Shown: positions 28,809-39,600, numbered from the stretch's first letter. The stretch is 64,000 nucleotides of DNA from Solenopsis invicta (GCF_016802725.1 NC_052665.1:6324001-6388000), one strand, 5' to 3'. Numbers and translations: made by a program. The notes: generated by a model from the letters alone, not told the origin.

Positions 28809-31411
28809 TGTACGTCACAAAGAAAAACGTTAAAAAATCTTATTTTATATAATCACTTCGTGTTCCACATATTATTACTACCACTTGTTTATTATAAACA
28901 ATGTTAAAATTATTTTAGCAGACATTTTCTGTCCGTGTGTTATTTCTAAAATAACAATTGTCATTTTATACAATATATTTACGGCGAGAACGTTGTCAGC
29001 ACATATTTGCATGGAAACAACATATTTACGATGCCGGAGGATGCGAAATCGGACAGAACTGTATCCCGATACATAGTCTTAGAGACCCAATTACACGTGT
29101 GACGATCAACACGGCCGCTGTAACAGCGCGATTACGGGGGAATATGGTACGTGCTGGGCCAAGATAGCAGACGCTCGTGAATCTATCGACAGGTCAGGCA
29201 CGATGAATATCGGCATCCAATAATGGACCGGCGCCGCTGTTTGCCCCAAAGTGACAAAAGAAAGAAACTGAGTTTGTGTACGGGAGCGTAATCCACTCGA
29301 AGCACTTGATCGAACGGACGCTCCAAACTGATAATGAGAAAATTGTTATTAATCAAACAAATTGAAAGAGTGCCCCCTTTTACCTTCCTTCTTTGTAAAA
29401 TGTGCGATATGATATTAATGGGCTGTCCCGCGATGTGGAACGCGATTTTTTTCGTTTGCTCTCGATCGTACACGCGTTATCGCGGGAGGTTCGCAATTTT
29501 GCAGATGATGTCGGCACGCAAGCCGTACTTTGCAGTGAGTCACGCGCAATTAACATATAATTCACGATGCAGTTTTCCAATTTTACTCGCGAGAAAGTTG
29601 CACGACAGTGCAACTCTCTCGTGAAAATGACGCTAGATGTCTGTGCAATTTACATCGTAATTTAGCTGCTGTGGTGGTACATACATTCATCATTTGGCCG
29701 GCTAAATCATTTGGTTACCGAAATAGCAATGGCTCGTATTTGGAGCGGCTAATGCGTGCGCAGGATGTCTCTAAATTATCTCTGCTGTGCGGCGCATCGC
29801 GTAATATTTTTCGAGAAAAAATAAGAAAGAATTATGAAGGCAATAGTAATTTTCGTTGGCAAGTTAATTTAAGACAAAGAATAATCAATTTTGTATTTTT
29901 AAAGAATACTCGACTAACATGAATTTATTACGTTATCTTTAATACATGATGATAAAATGCGGTGTACGACTTTATTATTGTCGCCGTAGGATGCGTATTC
30001 TTAGGCAGTACTTTAGGTGAGAACGTTAAGTACGAAACTGCGCGTGCATCGATAAATTGGGGCCGGGAAAACTATAGAGAGAATTTAATGAGCCGTGCCA
30101 GCTTTACTACCCCGTGCGGCTTTATTACCACTCCGTAATTTAACGTGCATCGATTTCTTGTCGTTGCAAGGAACTAAGTACGATAATTCATTAAACTTGG
30201 CTGCTTCTTGGTAACAAAAGCGTGTCCGAATTCGTTACCGTCTTTCCTTCACTCGCATCTAATCGATAACATTACAAAGAATCAAGAGTATATTTTGTAA
30301 TTTTTTTATTTTCTCTGAGGGGGAATCTGCAATCATCTTGACAATGGTTATACTATATTCGTAAAATCATTGTAAACGCTGTCTTTACGAATAATATTGA
30401 AAATTTTTTTACTGAGCTCGTATCTTTCGCGTAAAAAAAAAGATATGACATTGTTGCACAAGATTTAAAAAGTTAAACTTTGCAAAGTAACGTAGTTATC
30501 TATTTATGAAAAGTGGTTTGAGGATTACATTCAACGTAAAATTTGATTATTATCGCATTTATGTATTCAGCGAAATACTTGTTTTATTACTTTGCGGTAT
30601 AACTCAAACTCATATTTTGTATTGTGCTGTCATTGTTTTGCATTTTAGTTTTTCAATTCGAATGGTTTAAATGATATTATATTATTTGTGGTCGTCGCAT
30701 CTCTTACATCATTTGCTTTGAAAACATTGTATTATATCGCGATAGACAAATTCGCGAAACGATACTTTATAATGTTGTTTCAGCCGACGCTTCAATTAAG
30801 TCCCTTATTATCGCGGGGAAAATCTGGGGGAAACTTGACATAGCAGCTTATGAGGGTTCTCAGTGAGCTTAACGTTGGCTGTATGATGAAGTGGGTGACC
30901 GGGAAACTTTCCGACTACACATGCAAAGCCCACACAGCCCGGGCCGGACGCGATGTCCGAGGACAGCCGGCGCATCGCGGCCGGCTCGCGAGACCTCGGA
31001 ATAAATTGACCGACGTCGCCAATGGTGGTTGTTTATTTTCGAAATTAAATTGAATTGGCCCATAACTTGCCGGTCTATTAGCCCTGGGGACCAGGCTAGT
31101 TTGCTCGTAAATCTCCGGAGTATCGGAACGGTGGCACATACGCATACAAACTATTACGTCACACGTGTGCGTGCGCGCGTAGGTGAGCGTGTGTTTGCGC
31201 GTGTGTTCGTCGACAGGGGACAGGGTGTCGCGAAGGGGTGTGGGTATTCGATTCGTCCCCGACAATGCGTCCGGAAGCTCCCAGGAAATACATGGGCGTG
31301 GTGCTGAGATAAATGTACTCTCGCATTTGCATACTTCTCGCCCTCACGGTCCCCATATCCTCTCAACAGCGTTCGGTCCTCCGCTCAAGATTTTATCCGC
31401 ACTTGTCTGCC
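28809..31411. other. Non-coding, nothing recognised
   Basis: Mixed DNA with CpG-rich patches near 30,900-31,300. No motif-bearing ORF. Confidence 0.5.
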
Positions 31412-31435
31412 TTCTCTCTCTCTCTCTCTCTCTCT
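31412..31435. repeat. (CT)n run before candidate exon
   Basis: CT run that, together with ctttctccttacatttcctc, forms the pyrimidine tract in front of the TTAG at 31468-31471. Confidence 0.85.
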
Positions 31436-31471
31436 TTCTCCTTACATTTCCTCGTTCTTTCTTTTCGTTAG

Positions 31472-31819
31472 CTCATGTATCTTGTCGATCATCGAGGATA
31501 CGAATATCGAACAGACGCGACGTATACGAGACCGGAAGTGAGAACTACGACAACATTCGCGGACAAATGCAATGTCCAGAGTGCCACTCGTCATTTTTAC
31601 GTTTCACGTAGAAGGAGATCATTTATCGGGGCCAAACGACGGCTTGCTCTGCCTCAGAAAAACGTTTCCTCGCGTGATCTCAAAAATGTCGATCGTATGT
31701 TCGAAGAATCGGTCTTAACAAAAATCGATCGCACGAGGGCGAAAGATGAGCGCGAGAATTTCTTCGAACAACGATATCGATCATTGTACGAGGAAATCAT
31801 AGCGAAAAGTTTTGAGTAA
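31472..31819 (+). CDS. Candidate 3'-terminal coding exon, unknown protein
   Basis: A long pyrimidine tract (31412-31470, CT-rich) ends in TTAG, followed by an open frame from 31472 to a TAA at 31817-31819 (115 codons counting the leading CTC). The first Met is the second codon. The second half is rich in charged residues with a helical look (for example RMFEESVLTKIDRTRAKDER and FFEQRYRSLYEEII), unlike the random ORFs around it. I do not recognise the protein. No upstream coding exon could be paired with it, and the pyrimidine tract may just be a microsatellite. It could be a last exon, a small gene or chance. Confidence 0.3.
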   Translation, partial: LMYLVDHRGYEYRTDATYTRPEVRTTTTFADKCNVQSATRHFYVSRRRRSFIGAKRRLALPQKNVSSRDLKNVDRMFEESVLTKIDRTRAKDERENFFEQRYRSLYEEIIAKSFE

Positions 31820-31876
31820 TTGAAATAGTTGGACGAACGATCGAAGCAACTGTTGGGTCGCTACAGGCAGCGGGAA

Positions 31877-32096
31877 CACTGCAAACGCAAGTGTGTCAAA
31901 TGTGCAGTGACTTTTAAAGCATTTGTATTTTTTATGCATTAAATTAAATTTATGCGTGTAATTTTTGTACTTGTTAAACGCTTAGACGTGTATGACTATT
32001 AAATTACATGTTTAAACATGTAAAATAAATTACACAACTGCGTACAAAGTGACTAGATAATTTTATACACAAAAATATACACTTGAATTTGCAATG
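31877..32096. mobile_element. 220-bp CACTGCAAA-type MITE, left copy
   Basis: Ends are inverted repeats: CACTGCAAACGCAAGTGTGT and CATTGCAAATTCAAGTGTAT read inward. AT-rich with internal palindromic segments such as catgtttaaacatg. The homologous copy at 34410-34635 occupies the corresponding place in the other arm. No clear target duplication remains. Confidence 0.65.
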
Positions 32097-32309
32097 CAGG
32101 GTCGTCCCTGAGATCGAGTCGCGCGCTACGAGACAATGATTACGATGTGGTTAGAAAACAGCAGTAGGCACGAATATCGATACACTTCAATTGCGCGGCT
32201 AAAACTACAAGTCTTGGACAGCGGTGATGTAACATGATCGACGAGACACGCGACGTGAGTGCGTCGCGAGCGATTGAATACCGCGCGAATAAATACCAAG
32301 TAAATGATA

Positions 32310-33234
32310 GGGTAAAGTCAGTATTTACGCCACGCTAGAATGTACATCGCAGCAGTAAAAAAAAAAAAAAATAGAAGAAATACTTAAAGATAGTTTGCTC
32401 ACAACCATTTTGCTATGTGCCTTTATGCTATATTAGTATTGTGTTGACATTGTGTAATGACAGTTCTTTATTGTTAAAATTAATGAAAATATCGTGAATT
32501 GAATTGATTTTTTCATGCAGAAGTAACGCGATCGCGTATTAGCGTCTACGTAAAATAATTACTGTGTGAAATGTAAAAGGCATAATGATTATTTCTTGTT
32601 ATGTAAATGTAGAGCGATTATTTCTTGTTATGTAAATGTAGAGCGAAAGGATGGAATACAAGTGCATAGCTCTTGTATTCTTTATTTAGTTTGATATCTT
32701 GTATATTCCATTTGTTTAGGATATACGGTATTTTCAGCGAGCGAGATTTATGTCGTAATATAGAACGCTGCGTGATTGGAAAGCAACACTTGCCCCCATG
32801 TTGAGAACACAATGTGCACTCTGCTGATGTTTGTTCATATTAATTTTTTCAATATTCCATTATTATTACTTTGAATATATATTTACTGTTCTTATTTCCT
32901 AATAAACTTTGTAAACATATTTTGTAAGTCATTATGTTATTTTATATCATATTTGTAAATGTTATTTGTAAATTATTGATTCGCTTGTATATCTTACACA
33001 TGAGTAGTCGTAAATTCTACCACTTTTTTTATATGACAAAAATACAAGGGTTTTTTTCAAGTTTCTTTATCAAATATAAGAAATGAAATATTTTATATTT
33101 AAAATTTTTTTATAATAGTAAACAGTATAAAGTTTTCATTGGTATAATTTATTTTCCTTAAACATAGCAAATGTAAATAATACTTGATAAATTAAACTTT
33201 TTAATAGCTACGGCCGTATATGCCGACTTTACTC
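32310..33234. mobile_element. 925-bp TIR element with TA target duplication
   Basis: Ends match as inverted repeats: GGGTAAAGTCAGTATTTACG at the left, and GAGTAAAGTCGGCATATACG read inward from the right. TA flanks both ends (32308-32309, 33235-33236). The opposite arm of the inverted duplication has the empty site with a single TA (33990-33991). AT-rich, no transposase ORF; contains a 29-bp tandem repeat. Non-autonomous DNA transposon, TA-target type. Confidence 0.75.
32587..32644. repeat. 29-bp perfect tandem repeat, two copies
   Basis: gattatttcttgttatgtaa followed by atgtagagc, twice in a row, inside the 925-bp TIR element. Confidence 0.9.
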
Positions 33235-33246
33235 TAGGTTACTCAC

Positions 33247-33484
33247 CCCTCGCTCTCTGGTCGTGCTGCTCGACGCCGACCAAGCCTCTGCTGCTTCTTC
33301 TCTCGAAATCCTTTGCAGCTGCTTCTCCATAGCATTTACACACGATCGCACACGCGCGCGCTTATTATCGAAACGTAACAAATACAGGATCAATTGCGCA
33401 AGTCGATTAAACGCGATTCGAGAGCGCTTTACTGCGCTGCGTTCCGTTAGCGGGAAAGAACGCCGATAGCGGACGACGTCACCT
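33247..33484 (-). other. Candidate first exon, left arm of divergent pair
   Basis: The segment reads leftward and ends in a GTGAGT splice donor (33246-33241). It is homologous in inverted orientation to the plus-strand segment at 33721-33979, which also ends in a donor. Over the 48-bp core (33300-33347) the two arms match at 43 positions, and all five differences are transitions. ATGs are present (for example 33330-33328, opening MEKQLQRISREEAAEAW to the donor), but the arms differ by a non-triplet indel, so the exon is more likely 5' UTR. The downstream gene was not found. Confidence 0.35.
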
Positions 33485-33720
33485 TCACTATCGTGACTTC
33501 GATATATCGCGACTTCGATATATCGCGCGAGTCAAGCGAGGGTTAAGAGGCCGAAGATCGAGACAGCTTCCCTGTACGCACAAAGTGTTTTACGCGTGTT
33601 GTAACGCGCGTTAACGCATGCATTTATAGAAAGTGTAAGTTAATCGCGTCGATTCGACATCTTAACTCTAACTTGACTCACGTCGTGTCGCGGCGGTAAA
33701 TCGGAGTGAAGTTGCCGAGG
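33485..33720. promoter_or_regulatory. Candidate bidirectional promoter region
   Basis: Central spacer between two outward-facing first-exon-like segments. It contains two copies of gacttcgatatatcgcg in tandem (about 33496-33529) and is bordered by CRE-related sequences on both sides (GACGTCA at 33475-33481; TGACGTCA at 33727-33734). No TATA box is evident on either strand. The assignment is inferred from position and the paired donors. Confidence 0.35.
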
Positions 33721-33979
33721 TGACGCTGACGTCATCCACCGCTACCTTCCGCCCACGGAACGCCACGAAGACGCAGCGCAGCGATGCGCTCTCGAATCGC
33801 GTTTAATTGGGAATTACGTACGGCCTGTGCAATTGATCTTGTATCAGTTGCGTTTCGGTATTAAGTGCGCACGTGAGATCGTGTGTAAATGCTACAGAGA
33901 AGCGGCTGCGAAGGATTCCGAGAGCAGCAGAGTGTCGGATTGGTCGGCGTCAGTCGACATCGGGCGACCGAGAACACGG
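33721..33979 (+). other. Candidate first exon, right arm of divergent pair
   Basis: CpG-rich segment ending in a GTAAGT donor (33980-33985). It begins near a perfect CRE (TGACGTCA, 33727-33734) and contains a TCAGTT initiator-like element (33844-33849). It is homologous in inverted orientation to the minus-strand segment 33247-33484, including conservation of a splice donor at the end. Coding status is unclear: an ATG at 33889 stays open to the donor, but indels between the arms are not multiples of three. No second exon could be assigned; the distant Dpr exon is one speculative partner. Confidence 0.35.
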
Positions 33980-34144
33980 GTAAGTTACCTATTATTTACT
34001 TGACATTTGACTAGCGCGATACGCATCTCGTCGCGTCTCGTCGTTTTATATTATCGCTGTTCAAGATTTGTGGTTTTGGCCTTGCAGTTAAAATGTATCA
34101 ATGATAATGCCTACTGCCATTTTCTAACCGTATCGTAACCATTG

Positions 34145-34367
34145 GCCTAATTTACATCGAGTACTTGATACGCGTACTAACTCGTAACTTTCTATTAAAT
34201 TGTCTTACTTTCGACAATGCGTGTATACATGATACATATATTTAATTATCTCAATTCATATTGTACCAGCTTAGTATACTATTCTTTAAATTTATTGCCA
34301 AAATTAAAATAATTTAATAGAAAATTACTAGTTAGTACGTGTATCAAGTACTCGGTGTAAACTAGGC
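34145..34367. mobile_element. 223-bp MITE with 5-bp CATTG target duplication
   Basis: Terminal inverted repeats of about 38 bp (GCCTAATTTACATCGAGTAC against GCCTAGTTTACACCGAGTAC, continuing) are flanked by CATTG on both sides (34140-34144, 34368-34372). The left arm of the inverted duplication carries a single CATTG at the same place (32134-32138, reverse strand), an empty site that confirms the boundaries. No coding capacity. Confidence 0.8.
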
Positions 34368-34409
34368 CATTGTCTCATGGCGCGCGACTCAGTCTCAGGT
34401 GCGACCCTA

Positions 34410-34635
34410 CATTGCAAATCCAAGAGTGTATTTTTGTGAATAAAATTATGTAGTCACTTTTTACTCACATTTGAATAATTTTTATATGCTTAGACGTGTA
34501 AATTAATATTGATACACGCATTGATAAGCGTTTAGCGAGTACAAAAATTACACGCATAAATTTAATTTAATTTTGCACGAAAAATGCAAATGTGTGAAAA
34601 GTGACTACACATTTTACACATTTGGATTTGCAGTG
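34410..34635. mobile_element. 226-bp CACTGCAAA-type MITE, right copy
   Basis: Inverted ends CATTGCAAATCCAAGAGTG and CACTGCAAATCCAAATGTG read inward. Homologous to 31877-32096 in opposite orientation. Its outer end coincides with the end of homology between the two large arms. Confidence 0.65.
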
Positions 34636-35975
34636 AAGCACCTCCTTCACGAGACAAATACGAGAACCGAAGGTAAACCGGCACATAGTATTCCCGCGGG
34701 ATACTCCTTTCGGAATGCGGGTGGTGGGATGGATTTATTCATCCTGTTCGACTACTCGCTCGATTATCGAAACGAATCGAGTAGTTTCTGTCACTCTTGC
34801 GCGGATGTATTTGTCAGGAATATCCGTATTTCGAGTAATTTATTGAAACCTTAAATAAATGTGTGTATATCTGTTTATCTATTTGTCCATTTATTCCAGT
34901 AACGTTTGAACCTAGCGGTATGAGTGTTCGAAACACACATCATATATTTAATAATTTCAAAATAAATAACAATTAACAAGTCATAACGTGTTTGGAAAAA
35001 GACCCTAATTTAGAGCGTATAGAACAGCGATATAAAATCCTCACAGCACGTCCGTATTTGCACGATGCACTAAATTTGATTTATCAAATTGCCTTATTTA
35101 TTCCTTATTTATCTCCGGTTGTCAAGATAGAATTGTCAAAACATTCAATCTCTCTTGAAACTCTGTTTTGTATCCGTAGGAATAGATCGACCTGTATAAA
35201 TGTTTTGACTTGGTTAGATATCGAGATCGATGTTTGTAGAAATAAGATCACACATTCGGGTGAAAGTTCTTTAAATAAAAATCCACGTTCGTATTATTGA
35301 TATTGAATAAGTTTGTCTTTTTTATAGAGGTATATATATATGGTACATTCTATCAAAAAGACAGATAGTATATAATTAATCTTTTTTATAATGATCTAAA
35401 TAAGAACTCGTTATTTTTCTGTTCAGTTAAAATTGATGATTTAATTACAAATAATTGCTTTTCAATATGTCATCTCCTGAATTAATTTCCAAAATTTACC
35501 TGAAATATGTTTCACCAATCAGACAAATCAAAATAAACTTTGGTAATAAAATGTATAATGGATAAATTAAAAACTATGGGGATATAAAAAGTTTGCGATT
35601 TACGTTGCCATTTTACGATATTTATACAATTGTTGTTAACCAATTAAAGAGAATGAGAGACACTGGTTTGTTTGAAGCTTCTGATTTGTTTCAAGATGCT
35701 AGCAGAGAAGTGACAAATGATTGTTTACGGGAATCACTTTCTTCGGAATTGTTACAGAGTGGCAACGTTCTCATCCTCGAGTTTCGTCGATAGAAGACCA
35801 TCGATGAACTCGGTGGTGGCACAAGGCTCTACTCGAACTCGTAACTACAGTCCGATTAAAGTGTTCTAGTACGTTTCGTACTTCGTTCTTCGTTCTTCGT
35901 TCTTGTTCTAGCTTGCTCTTGTTACTTCTTATCCCGATTTTTCCTAACTCTTTTGTCGTCTGTTTTGCCTTGTTC

Positions 35976-35983
<8 letters not shown>

Positions 35984-36028
<45 letters not shown>
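35984..36028. repeat. (CT)n microsatellite
   Basis: Uninterrupted CT run of about 45 bp, the longest of its kind in the window. A degenerate (TTCGTTC)n run precedes it at about 35880-35905. Confidence 0.9.
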
Positions 36029-36031
<3 letters not shown>

Positions 36032-37768
36032 GTCTTTTCATCGGGAGATGGAACGTACCTTACCTGTTTTTCCCGATATCTATTCGGCGAATCCAACGAT
36101 TGTTAAACTTGCTTTGGGTGGCCCTCGAAAAGTTTCGCGCTAGGCGGTGTATATGGTGTCGCATTCTTTGGCCTTAACGATCAAACTTATCCGGATGATG
36201 CTTCGACAACTATGCGGAAGACGATGAGAGAACGCTGACATTGGCGATTGGTGGCTTTTTGAACTGTTGTAACGACATTGGTCGCTTAAGGCAATTGATG
36301 AAACGTTTTCCATCGTTAGAATGTTTTTCAGTTGTATGCTTGAAAGATAACGAGCTCTGATTACTCTCACTTAGATAACAAAATTGTTTTTCGTCCTTGA
36401 ATTGAATTATATTCTACAAAAGTAATAATTTTTTAATAATTAGATATCAGATACTTTTTAAACTATTTGTATAACTCAAAATCACGAACATAAAGATATA
36501 TTGCTACATCACATTTTTTTGTATCACTAGGATAAACTATTCTTACAAAGATAATGGGAACTAATGATGTAACATGTTAAGAACGCAATTCCTAGATTGA
36601 GGTAAATTTTTATTACGTATTAGCCTGTACATATGTATATGTATAATGTTTATTCAGATAATACATTTATTAAAATAATAATTCCTCTCAAATTCAAGAA
36701 ATTTTACAATTTTTCATACAAGAATTATATAGACGTTGGTGCATAATTTTACATATATACACATTTTTTATTTTAAGATATTTTCATAAATACTTTTAAA
36801 CATGTTCAGAATAAAATATATATTGCTATGATTTTTATTAGTGCTAAATTTTTTAAATATATTTTTGAGATATTAAGTTTTTTAATCGTGGCTTATATCG
36901 CATAATATATTGCAAAATATACATGAGACGTCACATTTTGTGTCTAATCATTGTGTTTAATACATTTTTGCAATTTTGTTTTTATCGCAAGAGTATTACG
37001 CAATTATGCAACGTGACACAACTAGTAGCAATAGTAGAGCCAATATTATCTCTGCATTTTTACTAGTTACGTAGTAGAAATACAATATTAATGTACAAAA
37101 TAAATTTTTTTTTATTTTTGAAACATAAAATGATATTTCTTTTAATCGGAATCCACGACATAATTATGAATCTATGTCACAAAATATGACTTGTTGTGGT
37201 ACTTTGCTGTTCTCTGGGGGTCGCAAGTTTAATACTTTTTCTACTAATAGAAAAGGAAATTTGACTGTGCATGAACTTTGAGCGTAAGTTAGCTTCGTGA
37301 TAAACGCTGCCGCTAGCTTGGAAAAATATATGGAAATGATAAAGTTATTCTGAGCGTACGGGCGCTTCTTTATTTGAAAGGCAGATCCGGACTTGCACGG
37401 ACGAAAGAATAATTTCACCAATGTGCACAGCCGCAATACCGCGTCTGTTTTGAGTGTTACGCATACATATAAGTGGGATCCAGTTTCAACTCGCTCCTTA
37501 TCCACGTTGTTTCATTTTCGCGATATATACATATTAAATCCGTTAATGTATTCGGTTGTTTTAAACAGTAAATTAAATAAGAGTTACACCTGAATAATAT
37601 AGAAATGTAATATGTAAAATAGATGTGCATATACATAAATGTAATAAAGTTGAATTTATTTTCTTTTTTATTTCAGTTGCAGAATTTTTTGATTTACAAG
37701 TTTAAGTAATGCTTTTCTTTTAAGATTTTGTTACTTGAAATTACTTGACTAAAGACAGTTTGAAGCAA

Positions 37769-37797
37769 ATATACTGAGCTAATGTAGCTCAGTATAT
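37769..37797. repeat. 12-bp-arm hairpin
   Basis: atatactgagct, a 5-nt loop aatgt, then agctcagtatat. Perfect arms, no T-run after it; function unknown. Confidence 0.7.
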
Positions 37798-38266
37798 AAA
37801 AAACTGTAATAACCATGGGCAATATTATTTTGTAACATTGCGCTTCGAGTGATATTATACAATTTGAAGTCGCAGTTCAGTACATTGCATGAATTTTTAT
37901 TTGTTTATTGATAAATAAAAATGAATACGTATTTCTTTTCTTAGATATTTTCATATTTTTATTTAACAATGAAAAAAGTTTTTAGTGCATAAACAAAAAA
38001 TATTAATCTATTAATCTTTCGTGTGTGAAAGTAATCTGTTGGTTTGAAAAGAATTCGTGCAAAGTGCCTGTTCGTGATTCTAAATTACGCTGCTATAGGA
38101 GCGAAATAATCTCACGAAATAATACATTAACAATCCATCTGTCCGTGATCACTATAGCTCTTTTATACTTTCGTTGTACGTTCTTAGCGCGTGATTATTT
38201 AAAGATATTTCGACATATACTTTGCAGTTACTAATCGATATAAAAGTCAATATTGTATGCATCGAA

Positions 38267-38272
38267 TTTATT
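38267..38272 (-). terminator. Poly(A) signal of kinase copy 1
   Basis: AATAAA on the minus strand, a few bases beyond the stop codon of copy 1. Very short 3' UTR if used. Confidence 0.45.
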
Positions 38273-38278
38273 TCACAA

Positions 38279-39496
38279 TTATAAAATGTGTTGTAAACAG
38301 CCCAGATTTCTCAAATGCAGTAACATATCAGCTAGTATTTTGGACAATTCTTCATTGTACTTATAGCGTTTTAAAAATTCCAACATGCCCATACGTGACA
38401 CTATTTCTGCTATTTCCTCTATTTTAAGATATCCCAATAGTACTGGTAGATGAAAGGTCGCAATAATAAAACCGAAAAGACCACCTCTTTTGAAATCTTC
38501 CAACAAAACTTCATACGAATATACTTCCATGTCCCAAACGCCAGCTTCCAACAGATATTCTTTCAATGAATCATGATAGGCTCGCATTATGTCGGAGAAC
38601 TTGTCCCTCCTCATTTCATTCGTGCAGCACAGACAAAGAAATGTGGAAAGATCGACGACGGGAGTCGAATACGTCAAATACGCAAAGTCGATCGGCATTG
38701 CACGATATTTTCCATCGTTCTCCGTGTTGAAGAGAATATTGTCTAACGTAAAATCACCGTGACATAACGTGGCCAAGGGTTCCAGCGGTTTTAGCGTCTT
38801 CATCATTATTTCGTCAAATGCGTTCGAAAAAACAGTTTCCATTTTATCACAGAAAATTGGATCGTAGTAGCCGCAATTACGAAGATATTTCATCAGTTTT
38901 GGAGGATTATTATTGCAAAGGATTACGTAGTCAGATTGATTCTCATTGTCAGTATTATTTTTTTTAAAGAACCGAGTTTGAAGTCGCGTCACGATATCGA
39001 AAAACTTTTCCGGCTGTAGCTTTTTCATGGCATATCCTTTGCCGTGAAATCGTCCTAGTTCGCGCATCGCCGCCAATACATATTCTAAAGGAGAGTTGCA
39101 ACTATACGGACAGGGATAATATCCTCGTTTGTTGACATTTTCCAGAGCAATCACCAAATCGGTTGACGACCGTTCGTCAGCATAGAAACATTTCGCATAG
39201 TTGTCGTCTGGACTGCTATACATTTTATAGAACAGAATTTCATTGTGAAATTGAGAAGCGACGTGTAGAATTTCAACCATATTCTGCAAGGCTCTCTTCA
39301 CTACTATAGGAAATTCCTCGTTTTCACCTGTTGTCTTGTTCTCAAACTGCAAGAGTACATAATATATAGTAGATATAATTCTGTTCTTAGGTTCAGATAG
39401 CGTATATCGAGTTTTGTTGATGTCTAGTCCAAGATTCTCGATAATCTTCGACGTTACATGTTTTATCCATTTCTGAAAATGTTCGTCGTGTGACAT
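38279..39496 (-). CDS. CHK kinase-like (EcKL) protein, copy 1
   Basis: Encodes 405 residues, the usual size for insect EcKL/CHK kinase-like proteins (DUF1679-type, choline/aminoglycoside kinase fold). Known members phosphorylate ecdysteroid hydroxyls, and others are proposed to act in detoxification; the substrate here is unknown. Visible kinase features are VVKR with Lys67 (ATP-binding lysine), FHNEILFY with Glu86 (helix C), the catalytic loop CHGDFTLDN (His246, Gly247, Asp248, Asn253) and metal-binding PIDF (Asp270). There is no signal peptide or membrane segment from the chosen start. I chose MSHDEH as start because the paralogues begin there, the upstream context (gcgaacaaaATG) is shared, and a TATA/Inr pair places transcription start about 74 nt upstream. 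The reading frame is open for 46 more codons but that part precedes the predicted TSS. Single exon. A poly(A) signal lies just past the stop. It is nearly identical to the neighbouring copy over long tracts. Confidence 0.93.
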   Translation of the reverse strand: MSHDEHFQKWIKHVTSKIIENLGLDINKTRYTLSEPKNRIISTIYYVLLQFENKTTGENEEFPIVVKRALQNMVEILHVASQFHNEILFYKMYSSPDDNYAKCFYADERSSTDLVIALENVNKRGYYPCPYSCNSPLEYVLAAMRELGRFHGKGYAMKKLQPEKFFDIVTRLQTRFFKKNNTDNENQSDYVILCNNNPPKLMKYLRNCGYYDPIFCDKMETVFSNAFDEIMMKTLKPLEPLATLCHGDFTLDNILFNTENDGKYRAMPIDFAYLTYSTPVVDLSTFLCLCCTNEMRRDKFSDIMRAYHDSLKEYLLEAGVWDMEVYSYEVLLEDFKRGGLFGFIIATFHLPVLLGYLKIEEIAEIVSRMGMLEFLKRYKYNEELSKILADMLLHLRNLGCLQHIL

Positions 39497-39567
39497 TTTG
39501 TTCGCTCTACAAGTGCGATCCGTTATGAATCCTAATGTAAACACTGGCGTGTAACGATTAGCAAGAG

Positions 39568-39600
39568 ACTGATTATAACGAACTATTGCAAAGAGTATAA
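39568..39600 (-). promoter_or_regulatory. TATA/Inr core promoter of kinase copy 1
   Basis: Minus-strand TTATACT (39600-39594) with its TATAC starting 29 bp before the A of a TCAGT initiator (39572-39568, +1 at 39570). The same pair at the same spacing is kept upstream of copy 2. It gives a 74-nt leader and excludes the longer upstream Met. Confidence 0.5.

Larger units (their letters stand above)
31877..33484. repeat. Left arm of large imperfect inverted duplication
   Basis: Reverse-complement homology to 33721-34635 can be followed through the first-exon segment, the start of the intron (32139-32309 against 33990-34144), the MITE (31877-32096) and the short unique linker 32097-32138. The arm is longer than its partner because of a 925-bp TIR element at 32310-33234. 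Homology stops exactly at the outer end of the MITE. Confidence 0.85.
33721..34635. repeat. Right arm of large imperfect inverted duplication
   Basis: Inverted counterpart of 31877-33484. For example, the segment ATCGCTGTTCAAGA...TTTCTAACCGTATCG around 34055-34140 matches the reverse complement of 32145-32230. It carries its own 223-bp insertion (34145-34367) that is absent from the left arm. The spacer between the arms (33485-33720) is CpG-rich and contains a direct repeat of gacttcgatatatcgcg. Confidence 0.85.
34636..38266. other. Intergenic stretch before the kinase cluster
   Basis: AT-rich, with one long CT microsatellite. An ORF at 35593-35793 (with FYDIYTIVVNQLKRMRDT) looks somewhat protein-like and may be a decayed transposon fragment. 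Just after it, tttcgtcgatagaagaccat resembles part of the LTR-like sequence near 47,900. No intact gene. Confidence 0.45.

Noticed and set aside
33844..33880. TCAGTT initiator with a downstream DPE in the right first exon
   Set aside because: The bases at +28 to +32 are GTGAG, not a DPE; the initiator is not kept in the left arm, so only the broader promoter region is reported.
35593..35793. Protein-like ORF fragment with FYDIYTIVVNQLKRMRD
   Set aside because: Could be a decayed transposase or zinc-finger MYM type remnant, but the resemblance was too weak to name.
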